64,000 nt of DNA from Haloferax marinum (GCF_009674625.1 NZ_WKJQ01000001.1:1426001-1490000), one strand, 5' to 3'. Shown: positions 51,576 to 60,781, counted from the first letter of the stretch. Notes: generated from the sequence alone by a model not told the origin. Numbers and translations: made by a program.

Positions 51576-52841
51576 TTATCGCTCGTTGACTTCGAGCACT
51601 TTGCCGGCCGCGATGGTCTGACCCATGTCACGGACAGCGAAGCTGCCGAGTTCCGCAATCTCGGACGACGGCTCGATGCTGAGCGGCTTCTGCGGACGGA
51701 CGGTCACGATAGCAGCGTCGCCGGACTTGATGAAGTCCGGGTTCTCCTCAGCAACCTCACCCGACGCGGGGTCGAGCTTCTGGTTGATCTCGGTGATGGT
51801 ACACGCGACCTGCGCCGTGTGGGCGTGGAAGACCGGCGTGTAGCCAGCGGTGATGACCGAGGGGTGCTGCATGACGACGACCTGTGCCTTGAACGTCTCG
51901 GCGACCTTCGGCGGGTCGTCAGCCGGGCCACAGACGTCGCCACGGCGGATGTCGTCCTTGCCGACGCCACGGACGTTGAACCCGACGTTGTCACCGGGGC
52001 CCGCGCTGTCGACTTCTTCGTGGTGCATCTCGACCGTCTTCACTTCGCCGCCAACGTCAGACGGCTGGAAGGAGACGTTGTCGCCGGGGTTGAGGGTACC
52101 CGTCTCGATACGTCCGACAGGGACGGTACCGATGCCGGAGATGGTGTAGACGTCCTGGATCGGCAGACGCAGCGGTGCGTCCGTCGGTGGGGACGGTGCC
52201 GGCAGGTTGTTGAGTGCTTCGAGGAGGATGTCGCCATCGTACCACGACGTGTTGTCGGAGCGCTCGGCGATGTTGTCGCCCTCGAATGCGGAGATCGGCA
52301 CGTAGGTCGCGTCGTCGGAGTTGAAGCGGACCTGCTTGAGGAGCTTGCCGACCTGCTCTTTGACTTCCTTGTACGTGTCTTCGCTGTAGTCGACGACGTC
52401 CATCTTGTTGACCGCGATGATGAGTTCGCCGATACCGAGCGTACGTGCGAGGAAGACGTGCTCGCGGGTCTGAGGTGCGACACCGTCGTCGGCGGCGACG
52501 ACGAGAACCGCGTTGTCAGCCTGCGAAGCACCGGTGATCATGTTCTTGACGAAGTCGCGGTGACCGGGACAGTCGACAATGGTGAAGTAGAACTCATCAG
52601 TGTCGAATTCCTGGTGTGCGATGTCGATCGTTACACCGCGCTCGCGCTCTTCTGCGAGGTTGTCCATGACGTAGGCGAATTCGAATCCGCCCTTGCCTTT
52701 CTCCTCGGCCTCTTCTCGGTGCTGCTCGATGACGTGTTCCGGGACGGAACCGGTCTCGAACAGGAGTCGGCCGACGAGCGTACTCTTACCGTGGTCGACG
52801 TGGCCGATGATGGCCAGATTCTGGTGGGGTTTGTCGCTCAT
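51576..52841 (-). CDS. tef1a: Translation elongation factor EF-1alpha (aEF1A)
   Basis: The product is 421 aa. G motifs are [21 protein letters not shown] and the NKMD-type base-specificity motif ([11 protein letters not shown]). The effector region is [15 protein letters not shown]. It delivers aminoacyl-tRNA to the ribosome. The ATG at 52841 (MSDKPHQN) is used rather than the longer frame at 52853. The following rps10 overlaps the unit by spacing of 2 bp. Upstream, about 45-55 bp away, is an AT-rich tract. Confidence 0.98.
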   Translation of the reverse strand: MSDKPHQNLAIIGHVDHGKSTLVGRLLFETGSVPEHVIEQHREEAEEKGKGGFEFAYVMDNLAEERERGVTIDIAHQEFDTDEFYFTIVDCPGHRDFVKNMITGASQADNAVLVVAADDGVAPQTREHVFLARTLGIGELIIAVNKMDVVDYSEDTYKEVKEQVGKLLKQVRFNSDDATYVPISAFEGDNIAERSDNTSWYDGDILLEALNNLPAPSPPTDAPLRLPIQDVYTISGIGTVPVGRIETGTLNPGDNVSFQPSDVGGEVKTVEMHHEEVDSAGPGDNVGFNVRGVGKDDIRRGDVCGPADDPPKVAETFKAQVVVMQHPSVITAGYTPVFHAHTAQVACTITEINQKLDPASGEVAEENPDFIKSGDAAIVTVRPQKPLSIEPSSEIAELGSFAVRDMGQTIAAGKVLEVNER

Positions 52842-53005
52842 TGGTGTATTCACGCGCTAAGGCGCTCTGTGGGGAGTGTTTTTGTTGAAACCCCTAAAAC
52901 GATTTCGATACGGTCTACGGGCCGTCTAAGCGCCGTACTGCGATTTGCGGAAGCATACCACAGTGGAGACTCTCGCCAACGCTAACGAGTCAAAACAGCA
53001 GGAGA

Positions 53006-53021
53006 CGGCCCGTGCGGGCCG
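53006..53021 (-). terminator. Hairpin after hom
   Basis: cggcccg-tg-cgggccg is a perfect 7-bp stem with a two-base loop 10 bp after the hom stop, followed on the minus strand by a TTTT tract about 15 bp further. Confidence 0.55.
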
Positions 53022-53030
53022 AATATCAGA

Positions 53031-53984
53031 CTATTCCAGTCGGGAAACGTCGGACAGCACCGCCGTCGCAGTCTCCGGACCACCCGCTCCACGGCCACTT
53101 ACGTTCAACTGACCAGCATGTGTCGTCTCCAGTTGCACGATGTTTTGCGTGCCCGTGACGGCGAGCGCGGCCCCCTGCGGGACCAGGCGCGGAGCCACGC
53201 GCACCCCATCCGCGGTGGCCTCACCGATGAGTCGAACCGTGCGCCCATCTTCCGCGGCGAGGTCGAGCGCGGTGCCGGGGACGTTCCGAATCCCTTCGAC
53301 GTCCGCGTCGTCGAGTCGGTACTCGACGTCGCCGTCCGAGAGGACGTTCGCGAGGATGACGAACTTGAGTGCGGCGTCGATGCCGTCGACGTCGAACGAC
53401 GGGTCCGCTTCGGCCACGCCGAGGTCCTGTGCCTCTGCGAGGACGTGTTCGTAGTCGAGTCCCTCCGCGGCCATGCGCGAGAGGATGAAGTTGGCAGTGC
53501 CGTTGAGGACGCCGCGCGCGGCGCTCACGTGGTTCGCGCCGAGGTCCGAAATCGTCGAGAGGACGGGAATCGCACCGCCGACAGTCGCCTCGAACTGCAC
53601 GCGACCCGCACTTTCGGCTTCGAGGGCGCGCAGGTCGGCGTAGCGCTCGGCCACGGGGCCTTTGTTCGCCAAGACGACGTGTCGGTCGTCGGCCAGCGCG
53701 CGCTCGACGTGCGAGAAGCCAGGTTCGGCGTCGCCGAGCGTCGTCGGCGTCGCCTCGACGAGGACGTCGTAGTCCGTGTCGAACACTGCCTCGGGGTCGT
53801 CGTCGCCGACGACACCCTCGCGTTCTTTCCGGTCGTGGACTGTCTCGGGGTCGAGTCCCGCGGGGTCGGAGACGGCCGACGACGAGTCGGCGTAGGCGAC
53901 GACTTCGTGGCCGTACTCGCCGGCGAGGTCGAGTACCGACCCACCGACCGCACCAGCACCGAGGACTGCGAGTCGGAGCGTCAT
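53031..53984 (-). CDS. hom: Homoserine dehydrogenase
   Basis: The product is 317 aa. It has the NAD(P) site VLGAGAVGGSVLDLAGE, VVLANKGPVAERYADL, FEATVGGAIPVLSTISDL, GVLNGTANFILSRM and the substrate region EADPSFDVDGIDAALKFVILAN. It reduces aspartate semialdehyde to homoserine for threonine and methionine synthesis. The regulatory ACT domain found at the C-terminus of many bacterial enzymes is missing here but is supplied by the overlapping upstream gene. Its ATG overlaps the ACT gene stop by 4 bp. Confidence 0.96.
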   Translation of the reverse strand: MTLRLAVLGAGAVGGSVLDLAGEYGHEVVAYADSSSAVSDPAGLDPETVHDRKEREGVVGDDDPEAVFDTDYDVLVEATPTTLGDAEPGFSHVERALADDRHVVLANKGPVAERYADLRALEAESAGRVQFEATVGGAIPVLSTISDLGANHVSAARGVLNGTANFILSRMAAEGLDYEHVLAEAQDLGVAEADPSFDVDGIDAALKFVILANVLSDGDVEYRLDDADVEGIRNVPGTALDLAAEDGRTVRLIGEATADGVRVAPRLVPQGAALAVTGTQNIVQLETTHAGQLNVSGRGAGGPETATAVLSDVSRLE

Positions 53985-54562
53985 GCTGACTCCTCCGTGA
54001 GCGGTTCGACGACGTGCAAGTCTTTCTCCGCAGCAATCTCGCGCACGACGGCGAGCGCGTCTTCTGTCTTGCCCGACCGCGCAGCGAGTCTGAGACGCGC
54101 ACTGGACGATTCTTGAGTGCCGTCCGGCGCGGACAGCGAGAGGTCCTTGACCGTCGCGTCTGCGGACGCCTCCACGCGATGGAGCGTATCCGAGAGGTCG
54201 GAGTCGACGAGGTCACCGACGAGGATGAGCGTCACCTCTTCGCCGAAGTGTTCCGCACCGGCGCGGATGACGTTGACACCGGCGTCGCGGAGTGCGTCGA
54301 CGATGCCTTCGAAGCGGTCCGGTGGACATTCGAGGTCGACTTCCACGGGAATGTGGCCACGCGGCGTCAGGTTGCCGCGTTCGTGGAATATCGAAAGGAG
54401 GTTGCCTCCGTTCTCTGCGATGGGTTGGAGCGCCGCGAGGAGTTGGCCGGGTTCGTCGACGAGTTCGAGGCGAACCGTGTGCGGTTTCGGCATCTCGCCA
54501 CCACCGTCGGTCTCGGCGTCGGCCTCGGTTTCGGCGTCGCTCTCGACGTCTTGTGCGCTCAT
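53981..54562 (-). CDS. ACT-domain amino-acid-binding protein, partner of homoserine dehydrogenase
   Basis: The product is 193 aa. After an acidic N-terminal extension (Asp/Glu-rich, residues 1-24) come two ACT-type modules: HTVRLELVDEPGQLLAALQPIAENGGNLLS and, after GAEHFGEEVTLILVGDL, a second one toward the C-terminus. ACT domains bind amino acids to control enzymes, and the coupling to hom suggests threonine or another product as ligand. An SD-like ggaggtggg lies 4-12 nt before the ATG. The start overlaps the stop of a 35-codon upstream reading frame (ATGA). Confidence 0.88.
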   Translation of the reverse strand: MSAQDVESDAETEADAETDGGGEMPKPHTVRLELVDEPGQLLAALQPIAENGGNLLSIFHERGNLTPRGHIPVEVDLECPPDRFEGIVDALRDAGVNVIRAGAEHFGEEVTLILVGDLVDSDLSDTLHRVEASADATVKDLSLSAPDGTQESSSARLRLAARSGKTEDALAVVREIAAEKDLHVVEPLTEESA

Positions 54563-54666
54563 CGTCCCACCTCCGTGGGCCGTCCCGATGTTGTTGTCGG
54601 CGACGCGACATTACATCGTGGTTCCGCGTCGACGCGACAGGAGTCGGGAGACGTGCCCCTACGCAT
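54559..54666 (-). CDS. Candidate leader peptide of the ACT-hom operon, 35 aa
   Basis: The reading frame runs from ATG 54666 to a TGA at 54561-54559 that overlaps the ATG of the ACT gene by ATGA. The peptide starts MRRGTSPDSCRVDAEP and has a run of three Thr codons, all ACA (a codon that is rare in this GC-rich genome), in ASPTTTSGRPTEVGR. A TATA box (cttatac, 54698-54692) is about 27-28 bp before the ATG, so the mRNA should start right at this codon, leaderless. Nothing in the peptide looks like a folded protein. The position and Thr content suggest control of threonine-pathway genes by translation of the leader. Confidence 0.6.
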   Translation of the reverse strand: MRRGTSPDSCRVDAEPRCNVASPTTTSGRPTEVGR

Positions 54667-54880
54667 ATGTGTTCGTGATTCGGCCACGACGTATAAGCCT
54701 TCGCAGGTGACACAGCTTGCCGATTCCGTCCGCGTGATGGCATATGACACGGCGAGACGGGAGTTTCGCTTCGGCGCGAGAACGAGTGTGGAACGAAAAG
54801 AGAGAGCCGACGAAACAGCCGGCGCAGTCGCTGGATGGCCGATAAACGAAAGAAAGCGCGAGAGTGTTCGCGGAGTGCGC
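54667..54880. other. Spacer between EF-2 and the leader peptide with the operon promoter
   Basis: This 214-bp gap holds the TATA box of the ACT-hom operon at 54691-54698 and nothing else I can identify. The minus-strand stretch ctttctttcgttta at about 54847-54860, directly after the EF-2 stop, is the likely EF-2 termination region. Confidence 0.55.
54691..54698 (-). promoter_or_regulatory. TATA box of the leader peptide-ACT-hom operon
   Basis: gcttatac on the minus strand; centre about 28 bp before ATG 54666, matching leaderless spacing. Confidence 0.6.
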
Positions 54881-57064
54881 TTAGATGTAGTCGATAGCCT
54901 GCGAGAGCTCGAGCTTCATGCCCTTGCGCTCGCGAATCTCCATAATCTTCTCGCGCTGGAGGTTGTCCGAGAGCACGCGGAAGCCTGCGTTCTCCGTGTT
55001 CCAGGAGGCGCGACCTTCCGTCGCAGAGCGGATGTCGGAGGAGAATCCGATCATCTCTTCGACGGGTGCGATACCCTCGATGACCATGAGGTCACCCTCT
55101 TGGTACATGTCGTCGACGCGGCCACGGCGACCCTGAATCTCACCGGAGGCCGAGCCCATGTACTCGGAGGCGACGTCGATGCGGACGTTCTGGATCGGTT
55201 CGAGGAGCTTCACCTGACCCGCGATGAGCGAGCGGTGGACCGCGTCACGCGTCGCAGGGATGACCTGTGCGGGACCGCGGTGGATGGTGTCCTCGTGGAG
55301 CTTCGCGTCGTGGAGACGGAGGAGCGTACCCTGGACGGGTTCCGCAGCGAGCGGACCGTCGTCGAGTGCCTCTTCGAGACCCTCGATGACGAGTTCCATC
55401 GTCTCGTTGAGGTGCTGGATACCCTTCGTGTCGTCGATGAGGATGTTCGTCCCGTGGATGTGTTCGACGTTCTGGGACGAGTCCTTGTCCATGCCGGCTT
55501 CCTGCAGTGCCTCGCGGCGCTCCAGTTCGGGCATGTCCATCGAGATGTTACCCAGTTTGATGTCGTCGACGATGTCCTGCGAGAGGGGTTCCGCCGTGAT
55601 GTAGAACTTGTTGTGGCGGTTCGGGGAGACACCCTCGACTTCGTGGGACTTGCCCTGGACCTGCTCGCGGTAGACGACGATCGGCTCACCGGTGCGGACC
55701 GGGATGCCCTGGTTGTCGCGGATACGCTGCGTGATGACTTCGAGGTGGAGTTCACCCTGACCGGAGATCAGGTGCTCACCAGTGTCCTCGTTAATCTCGA
55801 CGCGGATGGTCGGGTCTTCTTTTGCAACCTGCTGGAGCGTCTGGATGAGCTTCGGCAGGTCGTCCATGCGCTCTGCCTCGACGGACTTCGTGATGACAGG
55901 CTCGGAGATGTGCTCGATGGACTCGAACGGCGTCATCTCGACCGAGGAGACGGTGGAACCGGCGATGGCGTCACGGAGACCCGTGACGGCCGCGATGTTC
56001 CCTGCAGGGACACCACGGTCGAGTTCCTCGCGCTCGCCACCCATGAAGACACCGACGGACTGGACGCGGTTCTTGCCCGCGGTACCGGAGACGTAGAGCT
56101 CCTGACCCTTGCGGATGGTACCGGAGAACAGACGACCCGTCGCGATTTCACCCGCGTGGGGGTCCATCGAGATGTCGGTCGCCATGAAGACGACTTCGCC
56201 GTCGTCGTCGACTTCGCGCATCTGGCGCGCGAGTTCGGACTCGGAGTCACCACGCCAGACCGTCGGGATACGACGGGGCTGGGCTTCCAGCGGGTTGGGG
56301 AAGTGCTCCGCAACCATGTCGAGGACGACGTCCGAAAGCGGCGTGCGCTCGTGGAGTTCCTGGCGGTCGCCAGCGCGCTCGAGTTCCATGATGTCACCGA
56401 AGGAGATACCGGTCTCCTCCATCGACGGCATGGAGACACCCCACTTGTAGAGGGCAGACCCGAAGGCGACGGTCCCCTCTTCGACGGAGACAGTCCAGTC
56501 GTAGTCCTTCTCTTCGGTCATCCCGCGGATGAGTTCGTTGACGTCGGTGATGACGTCGACGAGACGCTTCTGCATCTCCTCGGGACCTTCCTGCAGTTCG
56601 TTGATGAGGCGGTCGACCTTGTTGATGAACAGGGCCGGCTTGACACCCTCGCGGAGTGCCTGACGCAGAACCGTCTCGGTCTGCGGCATGGCGCCCTCGA
56701 CAGCGTCGACGACGACGAGTGCACCGTCGACAGCACGCATCGCACGCGTCACGTCGCCACCGAAGTCGACGTGGCCCGGCGTGTCGATGAGGTTGATGAG
56801 GTGGTTCTTGTCGTTCCACTCGTGGGTCATCGAAACGTTTGCCGCGTCGATGGTGATACCGCGTTCCTGTTCGTCTTCTTTCGTGTCCATCGCGAGCTGC
56901 TGACCAGCCGTCTCGTCAGAGATCATGCCGGCACCCGCGAGGAGGTTGTCCGAAAGGGTCGTCTTCCCGTGGTCGACGTGAGCTGCGATGGCAATGTTCC
57001 GGATCTGTTCCGGCTTGTCCATCAGTTTCTCACATTCCTGGACGATTTTCTTTCGTCGGCCCAT
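54881..57064 (-). CDS. aef2: Translation elongation factor aEF-2
   Basis: The product is 727 aa, the usual haloarchaeal length. The GTPase motifs are [21 protein letters not shown] and FINKVDRL; the switch region is [16 protein letters not shown]. The C-terminal tip of domain IV has [21 protein letters not shown] with the His that is converted to diphthamide. It moves tRNA and mRNA on the ribosome. The longer frame from 57175 is rejected; ATG 57064 (MGRRKKIV) is the family start. Confidence 0.98.
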   Translation of the reverse strand: MGRRKKIVQECEKLMDKPEQIRNIAIAAHVDHGKTTLSDNLLAGAGMISDETAGQQLAMDTKEDEQERGITIDAANVSMTHEWNDKNHLINLIDTPGHVDFGGDVTRAMRAVDGALVVVDAVEGAMPQTETVLRQALREGVKPALFINKVDRLINELQEGPEEMQKRLVDVITDVNELIRGMTEEKDYDWTVSVEEGTVAFGSALYKWGVSMPSMEETGISFGDIMELERAGDRQELHERTPLSDVVLDMVAEHFPNPLEAQPRRIPTVWRGDSESELARQMREVDDDGEVVFMATDISMDPHAGEIATGRLFSGTIRKGQELYVSGTAGKNRVQSVGVFMGGEREELDRGVPAGNIAAVTGLRDAIAGSTVSSVEMTPFESIEHISEPVITKSVEAERMDDLPKLIQTLQQVAKEDPTIRVEINEDTGEHLISGQGELHLEVITQRIRDNQGIPVRTGEPIVVYREQVQGKSHEVEGVSPNRHNKFYITAEPLSQDIVDDIKLGNISMDMPELERREALQEAGMDKDSSQNVEHIHGTNILIDDTKGIQHLNETMELVIEGLEEALDDGPLAAEPVQGTLLRLHDAKLHEDTIHRGPAQVIPATRDAVHRSLIAGQVKLLEPIQNVRIDVASEYMGSASGEIQGRRGRVDDMYQEGDLMVIEGIAPVEEMIGFSSDIRSATEGRASWNTENAGFRVLSDNLQREKIMEIRERKGMKLELSQAIDYI

Positions 57065-57253
57065 TATACAGAGGTCTACCGGCAGGAGGGTCAAAAGAGT
57101 AGTGTTTTCACCCAGCGGATTTGCCCATTTCAGCGGTCCTACTGCCAGGGTATGAGCATTTTTGTCACGATACACTGAGAGTCAGTCACACCCCACACGT
57201 TCGAACCACCCGGCGCAAGAGTCATGTGGGTTGATAACATTACACACATACGA

Positions 57254-58009
57254 ATGGACCTCCGTGTGCTCGGAGGCGCACCTGCAGACACGTTCTTGAG
57301 CGCCGCCGACCTGTTCGAAACTGAGTTCGACCTCGAATACCCGGTCATCGTGCACGTGCGCGACGACCCTGACTCCCGTACGTGGGCCGCCCACTATCAG
57401 GACCACCACGTCCTCAACATCTCCCGACAGGTGGCGACCAGCGCGATGGGCCGAGAGTTCGCCCTACACGAACTCTCACACATGGCCCGCAACGAGGAAG
57501 GCCACGCGTCACACTACCAGTCTACAGAAGAGGCCGTCTTTCTGGCACTCGCAGGGCGAACCGTCGAGCGCCGCAAACTCGCCCACTGCTACCAGATTGC
57601 GAATCACTGCAAGGATATCTACGCCGACGACCTGACGCTGTCGGTGGCCCCCGCGGACAAACTCGTGCAGTTCCTCGAATCTGAACTCGCGAGCGCGCTG
57701 GCGAACCGGCCACGACCATCCGGCCGGCCAGGGTCGCAACTCGTCACGACCGGGTCAGACCCAGAGATTACGGTCGTGAACGCAGGGTTCGCGCTCGCGC
57801 TGGCCGAGCGCCACGACCTCATCGACCCAGACCACCGACTCTACGACCTGGCGCACGCCGCCGCCGACGACGCACCGTCGGTCTCACTGGAGACGTTCAA
57901 AGAACACTTCCGGACGCTCGCGGCCGACCCCTCGAAGAGCGAGTACCGCCGAACGCTCGTGGACGTGGTGAAAAACTACGTCGTCGGGCCGAACGTCGCG
58001 GCCGACTGA
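57254..58009 (+). CDS. DUF5781 family protein with a HELSH motif
   Basis: The product is 251 aa. It starts MDLRVLGGAPADTFLSAADLF and contains FALHELSHMARNEEGHASHY at about residues 74-93, with HExxH plus a later His as in small zinc peptidases. A second half (LVQFLESELASALANR) is helical. The family is archaeal, known as DUF5781 from memory, and unstudied; a zinc-peptidase activity is plausible from the motif. It sits between EF-2 and rps7 on the opposite strand. Its last codons and stop are repeated once, 25 bp downstream. Confidence 0.8.
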   Translation: MDLRVLGGAPADTFLSAADLFETEFDLEYPVIVHVRDDPDSRTWAAHYQDHHVLNISRQVATSAMGREFALHELSHMARNEEGHASHYQSTEEAVFLALAGRTVERRKLAHCYQIANHCKDIYADDLTLSVAPADKLVQFLESELASALANRPRPSGRPGSQLVTTGSDPEITVVNAGFALALAERHDLIDPDHRLYDLAHAAADDAPSVSLETFKEHFRTLAADPSKSEYRRTLVDVVKNYVVGPNVAAD

Positions 58010-58035
58010 GACAACCACCGTCGCGGCCGACTGAG
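57994..58035. repeat. 25-bp direct repeat at the 3' end of the DUF5781 gene
   Basis: The 17-bp word cgtcgcggccgactgag occurs at 57994-58010 and 58019-58035. The first copy holds the last codons and stop codon of the gene (VAAD then TGA at 58007-58009). Confidence 0.85.
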
Positions 58036-58097
58036 TGGCAAACCCGACAGACAGCACGGCCGCTCAGAGCGGGTGAAAAACGGAGAGAGAAGGGAGA

Positions 58098-58712
58098 TTA
58101 TCGGGCCGCTTCTGCGACGCGCTCTTTCTCTTCTTTCTGCGAGATAGCGTACGCCTGGACGTCGTAGTCTGCAGCGCCGATGAGCTGCTGTGCGAGTGCT
58201 TCGGCGGCAGAGGTCTTCGACTTGTAGGAGCCCTTGAGGGTACCCTGTGCGATGAACTTCAGCGCTTCGTCGACACGGCGCTGGGGCGCGACGTCGACGG
58301 CCTGCGGGACGGAGATGCCACCGTACTTGAGGCGGACGGTCTCCTCACGCGGACCTGCGTTCTCGACGGCACGGATGAGGACCTGAACCGGGTTCTCCTC
58401 GGTGCGCTCGTTGACGATTTCGAACGCTTCCTTGACGATCTTGCTCGTCTTCTGCTTGTGGCCCGTGTTGTCTTCCGTCTGCATCAGACGGTTGATGAGG
58501 CGCTCGACGATGCTGATTTCGCTCTTCTGGAACTGCTTCGAGGCGTGTCGGCCCATCGTGTGGGCGATCGGCGTCGCCTTGATGTAGCGGCTCATGCTGG
58601 GGTCGGTGTACTCCATCTCGGAGACGTCCCAGACGCCGAACAGAAGGGCGTTCTGCTTGGCTTCCTCGCTACTCGCAGGTGCGTCGGGTTCGGGGGAGTC
58701 GCTTTCCGACAT
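58098..58712 (-). CDS. rps7: Small ribosomal subunit protein uS7
   Basis: The product is 204 aa. The first 20 residues ([20 protein letters not shown]) are an acidic extension typical of haloarchaeal S7. The S7 body follows: [53 protein letters not shown], and [14 protein letters not shown]. It binds the head of 16S rRNA near the E site. It starts 2 bp after the stop of rps12, the conserved str-operon order. Confidence 0.98.
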   Translation of the reverse strand: MSESDSPEPDAPASSEEAKQNALLFGVWDVSEMEYTDPSMSRYIKATPIAHTMGRHASKQFQKSEISIVERLINRLMQTEDNTGHKQKTSKIVKEAFEIVNERTEENPVQVLIRAVENAGPREETVRLKYGGISVPQAVDVAPQRRVDEALKFIAQGTLKGSYKSKTSAAEALAQQLIGAADYDVQAYAISQKEEKERVAEAAR

Positions 58713-58714
58713 GG

Positions 58715-59143
58715 TTAGCGCACCGGCTTCTCAGCGTTTCCACGGACGAGTTCGATCATCGAGACGCCGTTGACCTTCTCGACCTTGTAGTTGACACCCG
58801 AAAGGTCACCCATCGCGCGACCCTTCGCGCCACCGATACCGGCGATAGTGACTTCGTCGTGTTCGTCGATGAACGAGATTGCACCGTCACCGGGACAGAA
58901 TGCGGTGACCTGCTTTCCGTTCTTGATGAGCTGAACACGGACACATTTCCGGATTGCCGAGTTCGGCTGCTTTGCTTCGATACCGACCTTCTCGAGGACG
59001 ATGCCACGACCCTGCGGGGCACCCTCGAGCGGGTCGGACTTCTTGCCGAGACCGCGCTCACGGCGCGCGTACTCAGAGTCGGACCAGCGTCGCTTCTGCC
59101 GGTCTTTTTTGAGCTTGCGCGCGGCGTATTTGCCGTTCGCCAT
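58715..59143 (-). CDS. rps12: Small ribosomal subunit protein uS12
   Basis: The product is 142 aa. S12 signatures are [26 protein letters not shown] (the decoding-site loop, with Lys and Pro-Asn-Ser) and [29 protein letters not shown]. It lies at the decoding centre and influences accuracy. ATG 59143 ([10 protein letters not shown]) is used, not the frame at 59152. Upstream, cttaagta on the minus strand at about 59166-59173 is a plausible TATA box. Confidence 0.98.
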   Translation of the reverse strand: MANGKYAARKLKKDRQKRRWSDSEYARRERGLGKKSDPLEGAPQGRGIVLEKVGIEAKQPNSAIRKCVRVQLIKNGKQVTAFCPGDGAISFIDEHDEVTIAGIGGAKGRAMGDLSGVNYKVEKVNGVSMIELVRGNAEKPVR

Positions 59144-59328
59144 AGTGAACATGAGTTCCAGATGGAGCTACTTAAGCCTCCCTTTTCGAATCCGACGAGA
59201 CTGCCTCAGATTCGTCCTTAGGGGTCGCTAATCGGAGCTGAACCCGTTTCGCCGGTTCTAAACGACGGCCGCTCGTGTGCGAATAGGGACTAAACTGCCC
59301 GGAGAAGTTGTCTTTTCTGTCGGGTATG

Positions 59329-60240
59329 TCACTCACCAACGAGGTCTGTGGTGGGGCCACGTTCGCCCTCGAAATCGACGTTCAACGACCCGCTGAGCTC
59401 TCGGCCGGACGCCGGGCCAAGCGTCAGGTCCACTTCGTCGAACCGTAACTTCGCACGCCGTCTGAACTGCGAGCGCACGTCCACGAGGTTCACGTCCATC
59501 GGTGAGGCGACCCAGAACTCGGCTTTGAGGGTGACGGAACTCTCCGCGAAGTCGATGATACGCGAGGTCGGTTGCGGGTCGTCGAGCACTCGGTCGTCGG
59601 CCCGTGCCACCTCGACGAGCTCTCGAAGGGCGAGTTCCACGTCGTCGGCGTAGGCGATGTCGACCTGCTCGGTGACGCGGTAGCGCTCTCTCCCGTACGG
59701 GCGGACGAGCGCGTTCGTCGTGAGTTCGGTGTTCGGAACTGAGATAGTCTCGTTGTTCACCGTGCGCACGCGAGTGACTCGGAAATCGACCGCCTCGACA
59801 ACGCCTTCGCCGTTAGGCCACGCAATCCAGTCACCGACGTTGAAGTCCGGGTCGGCCACGAGAAACAGTCCGCTGATGAGCGCACCGATGACCTCCTGTC
59901 CGGCGACACCGAGGACGAGCGTCACCGCCGCGATGATGAGTGCACTGTCGGTCAACAACGACCCGTATCCCGCGCCGACGAGTCCTGCGAGTCCCGCCGC
60001 GAGGACCACGAGTGCGTGCGTGTAGGTCCGTGTCGCCGTCTCGAGGGTCGGATTGTTGCGGTTGCGCGAACTGACGACGCGCGTGACGCCCGGCACGAAC
60101 AGGAGTCGCCCAACGACGTAGACGACGAGCGCTCCGACGACGAATCCTGCAGCAGCACCGGCAGCGTCTTCGTACACCGTGAGTTCTCCGACGTCGATTT
60201 GGCCGAAGAGAGGGCCGACTGTCGCTCGAAGCGGCAACAT
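59329..60240 (-). CDS. MscS-type small-conductance mechanosensitive channel
   Basis: The product is 303 aa. Three membrane helices are visible (AAGAAAGFVVGALVVYVVGRLLF; HALVVLAAGLAGLVGAG; and the pore helix region ALIIAAVTLVLGVAGQEVIGALISGLFLVADPDFNVGDWI). The beta domain then begins with GDWIAWPNGEGVVEAVDFRVTRVRTVNNETISVPNTEL. It opens under membrane tension to release solutes in hypo-osmotic shock, which fits a halophile. It interrupts the rpoA-nusA-rps12 order. A perfect 16-bp palindrome lies between its TATA box and ATG. Confidence 0.93.
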   Translation of the reverse strand: MLPLRATVGPLFGQIDVGELTVYEDAAGAAAGFVVGALVVYVVGRLLFVPGVTRVVSSRNRNNPTLETATRTYTHALVVLAAGLAGLVGAGYGSLLTDSALIIAAVTLVLGVAGQEVIGALISGLFLVADPDFNVGDWIAWPNGEGVVEAVDFRVTRVRTVNNETISVPNTELTTNALVRPYGRERYRVTEQVDIAYADDVELALRELVEVARADDRVLDDPQPTSRIIDFAESSVTLKAEFWVASPMDVNLVDVRSQFRRRAKLRFDEVDLTLGPASGRELSGSLNVDFEGERGPTTDLVGE

Positions 60241-60247
60241 AAATAAC

Positions 60248-60263
60248 CCGCCGCGCGCGGCGG
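60248..60263. promoter_or_regulatory. 16-bp perfect palindrome in the mscS core promoter
   Basis: ccgccgcgcgcggcgg lies between the TATA box and the mscS start codon at 60240, where a bound repressor would block initiation. It could also be a GC-rich hairpin in a transcript reading from nusA. Confidence 0.5.
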
Positions 60264-60271
60264 ATAAAAAC
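60264..60271 (-). promoter_or_regulatory. TATA box of mscS
   Basis: On the minus strand tttttatc is centred about 27 bp before ATG 60240, the leaderless spacing. Confidence 0.5.
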
Positions 60272-60308
60272 GTGTGCCCGTTTTCCGGGCAGGGAGGCGC
60301 GGTCGGCC

Positions 60309-60370
60309 TACGTCAACTCCCGTGAGTGGACACTTACGTCAACTCCCGTGAGTGGTCGCTTACGTCAACT
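60309..60370. repeat. 26-bp tandem repeat at the 3' end of nusA
   Basis: Units start at 60309, 60335 and 60361 with the shared word tacgtcaact; the first two share 21 bp (tacgtcaactcccgtgagtgg). The third, partial copy is the end of nusA (stop complement TTA at 60360-60362). Confidence 0.85.
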
Positions 60371-60779
60371 GGATGTCGTCGATGTCGTAGTGACGACGCG
60401 CCAGTTCACGCGCGGTGTCGATGGTCTTTCCTCCAGCACCGATAGCGACGCCGCGGTCTTCCTCTGCGACTTCGACGTAGGCGACGGTGTCGTTCTGCCG
60501 CGAAATCGTCACGTGTCGGACGGCGGCCGGCGCGAGTGCACTCGCGACGAACGCCTCCGGCGTGTCGGCGTCTTCGACGAGTTCGACCGACCGGCCGATG
60601 CGTCGTTCGACCGACTGGACCGTCCGCCCGCCGGGTCCGATAGCCGTCGCCATCTCCCCCGCGGTGACGAGGAAGACGACCCGGTCGTCGAAGACGAGGC
60701 AGTCGTGTGCCGTCGCGTCAGTTTCGTCCTCGAAGAGGGCGATATACCGGCGTGCCGTATCCGACAGCGTGACTTTCAT
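60360..60779 (-). CDS. nusA: NusA-like transcription factor (KH domains only)
   Basis: The product is 139 aa with two KH domains: MATAIGPGGRTVQSVERRIGRSVELVED and VAIGAGGKTIDTARELARRHYD. Archaeal NusA consists only of the KH part and lies next to the RNA polymerase A subunits, as here. A role in elongation or termination is inferred from bacterial NusA. It starts 2 bp after the rpoA2 stop. Its end is duplicated downstream in a 26-bp repeat. Confidence 0.96.
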   Translation of the reverse strand: MKVTLSDTARRYIALFEDETDATAHDCLVFDDRVVFLVTAGEMATAIGPGGRTVQSVERRIGRSVELVEDADTPEAFVASALAPAAVRHVTISRQNDTVAYVEVAEEDRGVAIGAGGKTIDTARELARRHYDIDDIQLT

Positions 60780-60781
60780 CG

